Shown here piece after piece: positions 1 through 5,543 of a DNA stretch of 5,543 bases. Under the pieces are notes generated by a model. That model did no database searches. It had not been told where the DNA came from and worked only from the letters and a program-made list of their open reading frames with translations. The stretch is taken from assembly GCA_021767625.1 (NCBI GenBank), contig JAASTB010000158.1:1-5543 (forward strand), given 5' to 3'. A program made the position numbers and the translations under genes. Positions within the stretch are counted from its first letter, which is position 1. Each line of letters starts with the position of its first letter. This stretch comes from Wenzhouxiangella sp. (GTDB lineage Bacteria > Pseudomonadota > Gammaproteobacteria > Xanthomonadales > Wenzhouxiangellaceae).

Positions 1-585
1 ATCGACGAAGCCGACCACGCCTTCATCACCGGTGAGCGCACCTCGGAAGGCTTCTACCGCACGAACGCCGGCATGGACCAGGCGATCGCCCGCGGCCTGG
101 CTTACGCGCCGTACGCCGACCTGGTCTGGTGCGAAACTTCAAAGCCGGATCTGGGCGAGGCCAAGCAGTTCGCCGAGGCGATCCGCGCCGAATATCCGGA
201 CAAGTTGCTGGCCTACAACTGTTCGCCGAGCTTCAACTGGAAGAAGAACCTCTCGGACGCCGAGATCGCAAAGTTCCAGAACGAGCTCGGTGCCATGGGC
301 TACAAGTTCCAGTTCATCACCCTCGCGGGCTTCCACGCGTTGAACCACTCGATGTTCCAGCTCGCCCGCGGCTACAAGGCCCGTCAGATGTCGGCCTATG
401 TCGAGCTGCAGCAGGCCGAATTCGACGCCGAGTCGCAGGGCTACACGGCTACGCGCCATCAGCGCGAGGTCGGAACGGGCTACTTCGACGAGCTCACCCA
501 GGCGATCAGCGGCGGCGAGTCGTCGCTGGGCGCGCTGACGGGTTCGACCGAGGAAGATCAGTTCGACGACGCCCGAAGCGCCTGA
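1..585 (+). CDS. aceA: Isocitrate lyase, C-terminal part (5' end outside window)
   Basis: Isocitrate lyase cleaves isocitrate to glyoxylate and succinate in the cytoplasm, the first step of the glyoxylate shunt used for growth on acetate or fatty acids. The frame is open from base 1 and ends at TGA 583-585, giving 194 visible residues. They closely match the C-terminal part of E. coli-type AceA as I recall it: ITGERTSEGF near the left edge, LAYAPYADLVWCETS, the family block NCSPSFNW (fragment residues 73-80, a substrate-binding region), YKFQFITLAG, and the terminal VGTGYFD and ALTGSTEE blocks. The catalytic-loop cysteine motif (KKCGH in the family) lies upstream and is not visible. The ATG at 73 is internal, because homology continues before it. 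After EEDQF there are six extra residues (DDARSA) compared with the E. coli end. It converges on the kai operon and has no evident functional link to it. Confidence 0.96.
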   Translation: MDEADHAFITGERTSEGFYRTNAGMDQAIARGLAYAPYADLVWCETSKPDLGEAKQFAEAIRAEYPDKLLAYNCSPSFNWKKNLSDAEIAKFQNELGAMGYKFQFITLAGFHALNHSMFQLARGYKARQMSAYVELQQAEFDAESQGYTATRHQREVGTGYFDELTQAISGGESSLGALTGSTEEDQFDDARSA

Positions 586-611
586 TCGCAGAACGGGCGC
601 TGGCATCTCGC

Positions 612-632
612 TCCCGGCCTTCGGGGGCGGGA
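612..632. terminator. Imperfect GC-rich hairpin between converging genes; possible terminator
   Basis: The 68-nt gap between the aceA stop (585) and the kaiB stop (654) contains an inverted repeat: arm 612-619 (TCCCGGCC) pairs with 625-632 around a five-base TTCGG loop, with one G-G mismatch inside the stem. Its position between two convergent stop codons fits a shared terminator. No run of T follows on either strand, so it is not a textbook intrinsic terminator, and the call rests mainly on location. I see nothing else in this gap. Confidence 0.35.
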
Positions 633-653
633 TGGCTTAACGGGTGCCGTGGG

Positions 654-959
654 CTATTCTCCGATGCCTTCCAGGAAATCCAGCAGCTTTTCATCGTTTG
701 ACAAGTCCCCGTAAATCACTGACTTGTGTCCATCCTCGTCCATCCTGATCAGGGCGGGCGTGGCGAAGACCGAGTAGCTCTCGGTCTTTTCAGGGTGTCG
801 CAGCAGGTCGATCTCCAGCGGACGAATGGATGCCTTGCCCATTCGCTCCAGCGCCGAGTGCAGGTTATTCCGCGCTCGGCGTGATCGCGGTGCGTCGCCG
901 GTCACGAACAGGGTCAGCACGGGGAGGGGTGATTCCTGGCCCGCCTTGGACATGTTCAT
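654..959 (-). CDS. kaiB: KaiB, circadian clock/timer protein
   Basis: This 101-residue protein is predicted to be KaiB, the small thioredoxin-like protein that binds the CI ring of KaiC and promotes KaiC dephosphorylation or ATPase changes. The visible matches are LTLFVTGDAPRSRRA (residues 15-29), like the LYVAGNTPNSVRA opening of cyanobacterial KaiB; an IDLL strand after helix 1 (50-53); ATPAL (66-70), with the proline at the position of KaiB's conserved ATPTL; and GDLSNDEKLL (84-93), matching the family GDLSxxEKVL in the half that changes fold when KaiB binds KaiC. The protein ends soon after this block, without the acidic tail of cyanobacterial KaiB. The start at 959 is favoured by a GGAGG-type ribosome site nine bases upstream; a second ATG at 953 would sit too far away. 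Its ATG overlaps the kaiC stop as ATGA, indicating translational coupling. Family identity is clear; clock or timer function is inferred. Confidence 0.92.
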   Translation of the reverse strand: MNMSKAGQESPLPVLTLFVTGDAPRSRRARNNLHSALERMGKASIRPLEIDLLRHPEKTESYSVFATPALIRMDEDGHKSVIYGDLSNDEKLLDFLEGIGE

Positions 960-2650
960 GGCTTGCGTCCTCCCTGCCCGGTGCTTGATCGGGACTCCCG
1001 ACGTTGCTGGATGTCGCGCGCGAGGCGACGGCCCGCGCGTCGGGTCTCCTTCGATTCCTGGTCAACCAGGTCCAGCTCCGACTCGAGCCGCTCCATCTCG
1101 CCCCGAGCCTGATCGATGCGCCGTTGCAGATCCTGGCGGCGCTGCATTCTCTCCATCTCGAGCCGGTTCTCGATTTCGCGCTGCTCGGCCGCCTTCTGCG
1201 CCCGGGCGGTGCCCATCAGCACTTCTGTGCCGTACTCGTAGACGTCGGCCAGATCGATTCCCTCGCTGGAAAGCAGCAGCTCGCGCTGTTGGTTGGAGTG
1301 GGCCGTGCCGCGGGACTTCACGATCGATAGTGAGCGGTTGCGCTCGCCGGCGCGAACGTTGTGGCCCAGTACGAGCCAGGTGTCGGCGATGGTCGAAACG
1401 CTGCCCATCGTCGATTCCCCTTCGGGATCGTTTTCGTCGATCAGCGAGGTCATCACGGTGGTGATGCCGAGGCGGCGGGAGCGGTCGAGAATTCGCTCGA
1501 TCGCGGGCTGGGCCTCCTCGCTGCCGGCGGCCTTGACCAGCGCCGACAAAGGATCGATGACCAGGAAGTCGGGCCGAAAGTCCTCGATCAGATTGTCGAT
1601 GGTCAGAACGTGCTCGCTCAGCAGCGCCGACCAGGCGTGAAGCGCGTGAAATCGGATCCTTCCCTGATCGATGTGCGGCTGCAGATCGATGTTGACCGAA
1701 GCGAGGTTGCGCACATAGGGCGCTTCCATTTCGTCGAAGCTGATGTAGAGCGCCTTTTCTCCGCGCTCGGCAGCCGCCTCGGCGAAGCCCGCCGCCAGGG
1801 TGCTCTTCGCCGTCCCCGGGCGGCCGGATATCAGTATGCTCGAGCCGCGGTAGGGCCCGCCACCCATCACATCGTCCAGGCGGGTGACCCCGGAGCTGAC
1901 CCGCTCGGTGCTGCCGATGGCCTCGGCCTTTTCCTCGGAGGTCTGGTAGGGGAACTGGATGCCCTGGTCGTTGATCACCATCGGCACCTCGTCGGTCACG
2001 TGCGCCGAACCGCGGTACTTGGACACGCGAGCGCGGCGCTGCAGGCGGCGATTGATTACCTGCGCCTTCAAGAGCAGCATCGTCGGGAGCATGTACTCGA
2101 TGCCTTCGAGGTGCCGGGGTGCAACGCCCTCGTTACCGAGCTTGCCGCTGAGCAGCAAGGTCCAGCCCGAATCGGCGCAGCGCTCATTGACCTGTCGGAT
2201 CTGTTCGACGGCGACCGACGGCTCGGGTTGGTGCTTCATCATCTGATCGATGCCGTCGATCACGATCCAGGGCCGCTCGAAGCGCTTTGCCCGCGCTGAA
2301 ATCGCGGCCATCAGGGCTTCGATGTCGAACTCGCCGGCGGTTTCCATGCCGACTGCATCGCGCACGTCGATCACGGACCAGTCATCGGACTCGTGCAGGG
2401 TCCCGCCCCAGGCAAAGGAGTCGACGTTTCGCTTGAGCTGGGCCGGCGACTCCTCGAAGCTCAAGAAGACGCCTCCTTCTCCGCGCCGGATCGCCTCGGC
2501 CAGGATATGCAGGCTCAGCACGGTCTTGCCCGTTCCGGCCTGGCCGAGAATGAGGGTTGCCTGGTTCTCCGGGAGACCGCCGTGCAGGAGCCGGTCGAGG
2601 CTGCGAAGGCCCGTTGTGCGCTTGGTCAGTTTCCAGTCTGGATGACTCAT
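956..2650 (-). CDS. kaiC: KaiC, double-domain ATPase/autokinase with C-terminal coiled coil
   Basis: KaiC is a hexameric RecA-like ATPase with an N-terminal CI ring (ATPase, KaiB binding) and a C-terminal CII ring (autokinase and phosphatase). In this 564-residue protein, CI has Walker A GQAGTGKT (36-43), the catalytic pair in FEESP (E66-E67), Walker B WIVIDGID (128-135) and the KYRGSAH closing motif (211-217). CII has Walker A GRPGTAKST (276-284), FDEM (D306-E307, where Synechococcus has Glu-Glu), LVIDP (363-367), the phosphosite block TMGSVSTIADT (414-424) and KSRGTAH (445-451). By ungapped comparison with Synechococcus from memory, T414, S419 and T420 correspond to T426, S431 and T432. Residues about 482-552 form a highly charged helix with heptad spacing (L508, I512, A515, M519, L522, L526, V529) instead of the KaiA-binding tail. 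The start is set by a strong ribosome site eight bases upstream. It follows the GGDEF-EAL gene by 32 nt and overlaps kaiB. The family is certain; the KaiC2-like, KaiA-independent assignment is inferred. Confidence 0.95.
   Translation of the reverse strand: MSHPDWKLTKRTTGLRSLDRLLHGGLPENQATLILGQAGTGKTVLSLHILAEAIRRGEGGVFLSFEESPAQLKRNVDSFAWGGTLHESDDWSVIDVRDAVGMETAGEFDIEALMAAISARAKRFERPWIVIDGIDQMMKHQPEPSVAVEQIRQVNERCADSGWTLLLSGKLGNEGVAPRHLEGIEYMLPTMLLLKAQVINRRLQRRARVSKYRGSAHVTDEVPMVINDQGIQFPYQTSEEKAEAIGSTERVSSGVTRLDDVMGGGPYRGSSILISGRPGTAKSTLAAGFAEAAAERGEKALYISFDEMEAPYVRNLASVNIDLQPHIDQGRIRFHALHAWSALLSEHVLTIDNLIEDFRPDFLVIDPLSALVKAAGSEEAQPAIERILDRSRRLGITTVMTSLIDENDPEGESTMGSVSTIADTWLVLGHNVRAGERNRSLSIVKSRGTAHSNQQRELLLSSEGIDLADVYEYGTEVLMGTARAQKAAEQREIENRLEMERMQRRQDLQRRIDQARGEMERLESELDLVDQESKETRRAGRRLARDIQQRRESRSSTGQGGRKP
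969..975 (-). promoter_or_regulatory. Ribosome binding site of kaiB, inside the kaiC 3' end
   Basis: The minus-strand sequence AGGGAGG lies nine bases before the kaiB ATG at 959-957, within the last codons of kaiC. It decides the kaiB start in favour of the first of two nearby ATG codons. It also means kaiB can be initiated both by coupling across the ATGA overlap and by its own site. Confidence 0.7.
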
Positions 2651-2657
2651 CCGAAAT

Positions 2658-2665
2658 ACCTCCTC
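2658..2665 (-). promoter_or_regulatory. Strong ribosome binding site of kaiC
   Basis: The minus-strand sequence GAGGAGGT, a near-perfect Shine-Dalgarno, has its last G eight bases before the kaiC ATG at 2650-2648. It lies in the 32-nt spacer after the GGDEF-EAL stop codon (2685-2683). The short spacer shows no obvious terminator or promoter, which supports co-transcription. A small 4-bp hairpin (2671-2681) lies just upstream and is probably incidental. Confidence 0.8.
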
Positions 2666-2682
2666 GCCAGGCGGTTCCCGCT

Positions 2683-5543
2683 TCAGGGTCCGCGTTCGCC
2701 CGGGCCGAGCGGCAAGCTGCTGCGCTTTTCCAGCAGCCAGCGAAAATCCTCGGCTGCAAGCGGCATACTGTAGTAATAACCCTGGCCCACAGTGCAGCCC
2801 ATTTCAAGGAGGGCCCCGGCAATTTCCCGCGATTCGATTCCCTCGGCGACCACGCCGGCGTTGAGCGCGCGGGAAAGATCCATGACGGCGAGTACGACAT
2901 CCCGGCTGAATTCATCGTGGAGCAGGCGATCGACGAAGCCCCGGTCGATCTTGATCTCGTCGAAGGGGTAGCGCTGCAGGTAGAGCAGGGATGAGTAGCC
3001 GGTGCCGAAATCGTCGAGCGAGAGCTGCACACCCAGTTCGTGGAGTTCCTGAATCTCGGCCAGCAGCCGGTCGGAGTGACGCTCGAATACGGACTCGGTG
3101 ATTTCCAGCGAAAGGTGCTGCGGCTCGATGCCGAACTCGTCCAGGGCGGCGCGAACCTTGGCCGGAAAATCGCCGAGCAGGAACTGGATCTGCGAGACGT
3201 TGACGGAGATGCGGACGACATCCAGGTTCGCCGCCCGCCATTCGCTCAGGTGGCGGCAGGCGGCCCGCACCGCCCAGTCGCCGATCGGACCGATGAGCTG
3301 GCTCTGCTCCGCCACCGGGATGAAGAGCCCCGGCGGAACGAGCCCCCGCTCGGGGTGCTGCCAGCGGATCAGCGCTTCGGCCGAGATCATGCGGCCGTCG
3401 GCCAGGTCGACCTTGGGCTGGAAATGAAATTCGAACTCGTCGTTCTCGAGGGCCCGCCGGAGCTCGCGGGTGAGTTCGACGCGCTCGTGCGTTCGTTGCT
3501 CCAGGTCCTGCGTGAAGGCGACTCGCTGGACCCGGTCACCGGCCTGCCGGCGCTGTTCGAACAGCGCCATTTCCGTCTCGCGGATCAGGGCGCTGGCGCT
3601 TCGCCGCTCCCGGCCGAGAACCGTGTATCCGATGGCCACGCCGACTTCGATGGCGACGCGGCCGTCCTCGAAGCGGAACGGCGTTTCGTGTAAGTGCTCC
3701 ATCGCTTCGAGGATGCGGTCCCTCGCGTGCTCGTCGGGGGCCGGACAGTAGACCACGAACTCGTCGCCGCCCGTTCGTCCGGCCAGGCCTTCCCCGGTGG
3801 CCAGCTCCTGGAGGCGCCGGGCCAGGGCGATCAGCAGCTTGTCGCCGATCCCGTAGCCGTGGGCGTCGTTGATGTCGTGCTGGCCGACCACGTCGAGCAT
3901 GGCCACGAAGCCGTGAGCGGCCCAGCCTTCACCCTGTAACTGCTTGTCGAGAGCGAGAATGAGTCCGTTGCGGGAAAGCGTTTCCGTCAGCGGGTCTTCG
4001 TAGGCGAGTCGATTGATTTCCTGCTCGGCCCGTTTGCGTTCGGTGATGTCGATATGCATGGCGACCGCTCCGCCGGTGGATCCCGCATCACCGGTCGCCA
4101 GGCGATCGAAGGTGGCCCGAAACCAGCACTCTTCGTCGGGCGAGTGGCAGGGATATTCGAGGGCGAAGCTCTGCCGGTGACCGGCGAGCACCTCGCGCAG
4201 GCCCCGCGCCACCAGATCGGCCGTGTCGCCCGGTTCTTCGCTTGCGGCCTCACAGACCCGGACATAGCTCTGGCCGACGCCGAAGTCGCTTCCGCCGAAG
4301 TCGCTTCCGCTGAAGTTGTTCCGCTGCGCGAACTGGCGCCACCGGTCGTTGACGTCGACGATCACACCGTCGGCGTCGAGCATGGCGATGTGAGCCGGCA
4401 ATGAGTTGATCAGGGCCTGCCGGGTGTGCAAGACGCTGTCGAGTTCGTCGCGCGAGACACGCAGCGCGGCTTCCTGGGCCTGGAGCTGTTCGAACATGCG
4501 CCGGTTCTCGGTCACATCCCGGAAGAACGCGGCGACCCCGCCTTCCCAGGGGTAGACGCGGACTTCGAACCAGGCGCCCAGGGGCTCGAAGTATTCCTCG
4601 GCAAGCGTGGAAACTCGCCCCTCCATCGCGTCGATCAAGGCGCGTTCCGTCTGCGTTCCGGCCAGGTCGGGGAATTGCGACCAGACGGTCGTGCCGATCA
4701 GTTCGTCGGAGGACTTGTCGAGCATGTGCTCTGCTTCGGCGTTGATCCAGGTATAGCGCCAGTCGTGGTCGAATGCGACAAAGCCGTCGGTGATGGACTC
4801 GAGCATGGCGGCGAGGCGGCCGGCCATTTGCCTGCTTTCGGACTCCAGCGACTTCTGTCGGGAAATGTCCTGGAAGGCGCCCTGCACGCGCGTGATGTTC
4901 CCGGCCTCGTCGCGGACCGCTTCGCCGACGGTTCTCACCCAGCGGGGCTGCCGGTTGGCGTCGATGATCTGCAGTTCCTCGTCGTAGGCCTGACCATGCT
5001 CGGCGCAGGCCGAGAACAGGGCGGCAATTCGCTCGCGGTGCTCCCGTGGATAAAAGGACAGGGCCTCCTCCAGGGTCGGGGCATAGCCGGGCGGCTTGGC
5101 GTGGATTTCCGCGACCATGTCCGACCATTCGATGCGCTTGCTTTCGAGATCGACCGACCAGGCGCCCAAGCGGGCGGCCCGGCCGGCCATGTCCAGGAGC
5201 CGGCCCTGCCGGGCGATTTCCGCCTCTGCCCGCCGAACTTCGGTGACATCGGTGATGACCGCGCCGACATGCCTGGATTTGCGGCCCGGCACATCGATCG
5301 GGTAGTAACGTGCCAGAAGCCGCCGTTTCGGCTGACCGGGCAGGTCGCGCGTGGTTTCGAATCGCTGTGATTCCCCGCCCAGCACCCGATCAACGCGGGG
5401 GCGAACGACCTCCTCGAAATAGGCCTCCCCCAGGACCTCGCCCAGGGTGAGTTCCCGGATCCGGTCCCGATCCAGCCGGTAGTGGTCGGCATAGGCCTGA
5501 TTGACCCACAGAAAATGGTAGGAGTCATCGACGATGCCGCACA
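2683..5543 (-). CDS. Multi-PAS GGDEF-EAL cyclic-di-GMP signalling protein (N-terminus outside window)
   Basis: This protein senses signals through PAS domains and makes and/or degrades cyclic-di-GMP. The frame stays open to the right edge, so 952 residues are visible and the true start is not. Numbering from the first full codon (5541): PAS A ends near 105 (visible part from FLWVNQAYADHY to DVTEVRRAE); PAS B about 118-226; PAS C about 246-344; a helical linker 345-368; PAS D about 374-506 (DITERKRAE); GGDEF 513-678; EAL 690-942. I see no membrane segment in the visible part. The GGDEF signature is intact (591-595), with metal ligand D550 and guanine contacts N558 and D567. The inhibitory RxxD site is replaced by TGEG, and the usual AKxxGRN end is degenerate (658-671). 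The EAL site looks complete: E722 of EAL, N781, E816, D843-D844 of DDFGTGYSSL, K864 of KID, E900 of AEGIE and Q920 of QGY. The predicted main activity is therefore phosphodiesterase. It is the first visible gene of the operon and directly precedes kaiC. A GTG at 5385 is an unlikely start because it cuts through PAS A. Confidence 0.93.
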   Translation of the reverse strand, partial: CGIVDDSYHFLWVNQAYADHYRLDRDRIRELTLGEVLGEAYFEEVVRPRVDRVLGGESQRFETTRDLPGQPKRRLLARYYPIDVPGRKSRHVGAVITDVTEVRRAEAEIARQGRLLDMAGRAARLGAWSVDLESKRIEWSDMVAEIHAKPPGYAPTLEEALSFYPREHRERIAALFSACAEHGQAYDEELQIIDANRQPRWVRTVGEAVRDEAGNITRVQGAFQDISRQKSLESESRQMAGRLAAMLESITDGFVAFDHDWRYTWINAEAEHMLDKSSDELIGTTVWSQFPDLAGTQTERALIDAMEGRVSTLAEEYFEPLGAWFEVRVYPWEGGVAAFFRDVTENRRMFEQLQAQEAALRVSRDELDSVLHTRQALINSLPAHIAMLDADGVIVDVNDRWRQFAQRNNFSGSDFGGSDFGVGQSYVRVCEAASEEPGDTADLVARGLREVLAGHRQSFALEYPCHSPDEECWFRATFDRLATGDAGSTGGAVAMHIDITERKRAEQEINRLAYEDPLTETLSRNGLILALDKQLQGEGWAAHGFVAMLDVVGQHDINDAHGYGIGDKLLIALARRLQELATGEGLAGRTGGDEFVVYCPAPDEHARDRILEAMEHLHETPFRFEDGRVAIEVGVAIGYTVLGRERRSASALIRETEMALFEQRRQAGDRVQRVAFTQDLEQRTHERVELTRELRRALENDEFEFHFQPKVDLADGRMISAEALIRWQHPERGLVPPGLFIPVAEQSQLIGPIGDWAVRAACRHLSEWRAANLDVVRISVNVSQIQFLLGDFPAKVRAALDEFGIEPQHLSLEITESVFERHSDRLLAEIQELHELGVQLSLDDFGTGYSSLLYLQRYPFDEIKIDRGFVDRLLHDEFSRDVVLAVMDLSRALNAGVVAEGIESREIAGALLEMGCTVGQGYYYSMPLAAEDFRWLLEKRSSLPLGPGERGP
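4279..4323 (-). repeat. 15-bp in-frame tandem repeat inside PAS D coding sequence
   Basis: Two identical 15-bp units (4279-4293 and 4294-4308) are followed by a third, degenerate copy (4309-4323, 10 of 15 bases the same). On the coding strand they encode RNNFS-GSDFG-GSDFG (fragment residues 407-421), early in PAS D soon after its second beta strand. Because the unit is five codons long, gain or loss of copies would keep the frame and change loop length. Exact repetition at the DNA level points to recent duplication. Confidence 0.85.

Noticed and set aside
139..606. 155-codon open frame on the minus strand, opposite isocitrate lyase
   Set aside because: It is antisense to strongly conserved isocitrate lyase codons and has no recognisable product.
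586..653. Possible small RNA or small gene in the aceA-kaiB gap
   Set aside because: The gap is only 68 nt, has no open frame with a ribosome site, and shows nothing beyond the weak hairpin.
1361..2299. 312-codon open frame on the plus strand, opposite kaiC
   Set aside because: It lies wholly antisense to the well-supported kaiC. Its translation is low-complexity and rich in Gly, Ala, Arg and Asp, with no recognisable motif, as expected for a shadow frame in high-GC DNA.
2671..2681. Small perfect hairpin (GCGG, 3-base loop, CCGC) just upstream of the kaiC ribosome site
   Set aside because: A 4-bp stem is too short to count as a terminator or regulatory structure and is expected by chance at this GC content.
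2382..3221. 279-codon minus-strand frame spanning the EAL end and the kaiC start
   Set aside because: It is an out-of-frame overlap of two genes with intact motifs. Its Ser/Arg/Pro-rich composition is typical of a +1 or +2 shadow frame.
4426..5370. 314-codon open frame on the plus strand, opposite the PAS region
   Set aside because: It is antisense to clear PAS coding sequence, with no family motif and no convincing ribosome site. High GC makes stop codons rare in this frame.
1..5543. CRISPR array, tRNA, rRNA, insertion sequence or phage attachment site
   Set aside because: I saw no spaced direct repeats, no tRNA-like cloverleaf, no transposase motifs and no terminal inverted repeats. Coding sequence fills nearly the whole window.

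Overview
This window comes from a high-GC bacterial chromosome, most likely a proteobacterium and perhaps a gammaproteobacterium. The assignment is an inference from codon bias, from an isocitrate lyase that reads like the short E. coli-type enzyme, and from a GGDEF-EAL signalling protein. I cannot name the species.

Layout: (1) Positions 1-585, plus strand, hold the C-terminal 194 codons of isocitrate lyase (glyoxylate shunt); its start lies left of the window. (2) Positions 586-653 are a short gap between converging genes, with one imperfect GC-rich hairpin. (3) From 654 to the right edge everything is on the minus strand and reads as one transcription unit. In order of transcription it contains a large multi-PAS GGDEF-EAL cyclic-di-GMP protein (5543 down to 2683, N-terminus outside the window), a double-ATPase KaiC (2650-956) and a KaiB (959-654). 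The spacing is 32 nt between the first two genes, and kaiC and kaiB overlap by 4 nt (ATGA). Both kai genes have good Shine-Dalgarno sequences. No kaiA is present. There is no gene-free stretch longer than 68 nt and no promoter is visible; the operon promoter must lie beyond the right edge.

Functional reading: KaiC keeps both Walker A motifs, the CI catalytic Glu pair, and the Ser-Thr phosphorylation pair with its preceding Thr in CII. In place of the cyanobacterial KaiA-binding tail it has a long charged coiled-coil extension. KaiB is of normal core length and keeps the GDLS segment in its C-terminal half. Together they look like a KaiA-independent KaiBC timer of the kind described in Rhodobacter sphaeroides. 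The most interesting point is its genetic coupling to a c-di-GMP enzyme with at least four PAS domains, an apparently complete EAL phosphodiesterase site and a partly degenerate GGDEF domain. This suggests a module linking a Kai timer to second-messenger signalling. The link is inferred from operon structure only; nothing in the sequence shows which component acts on which.
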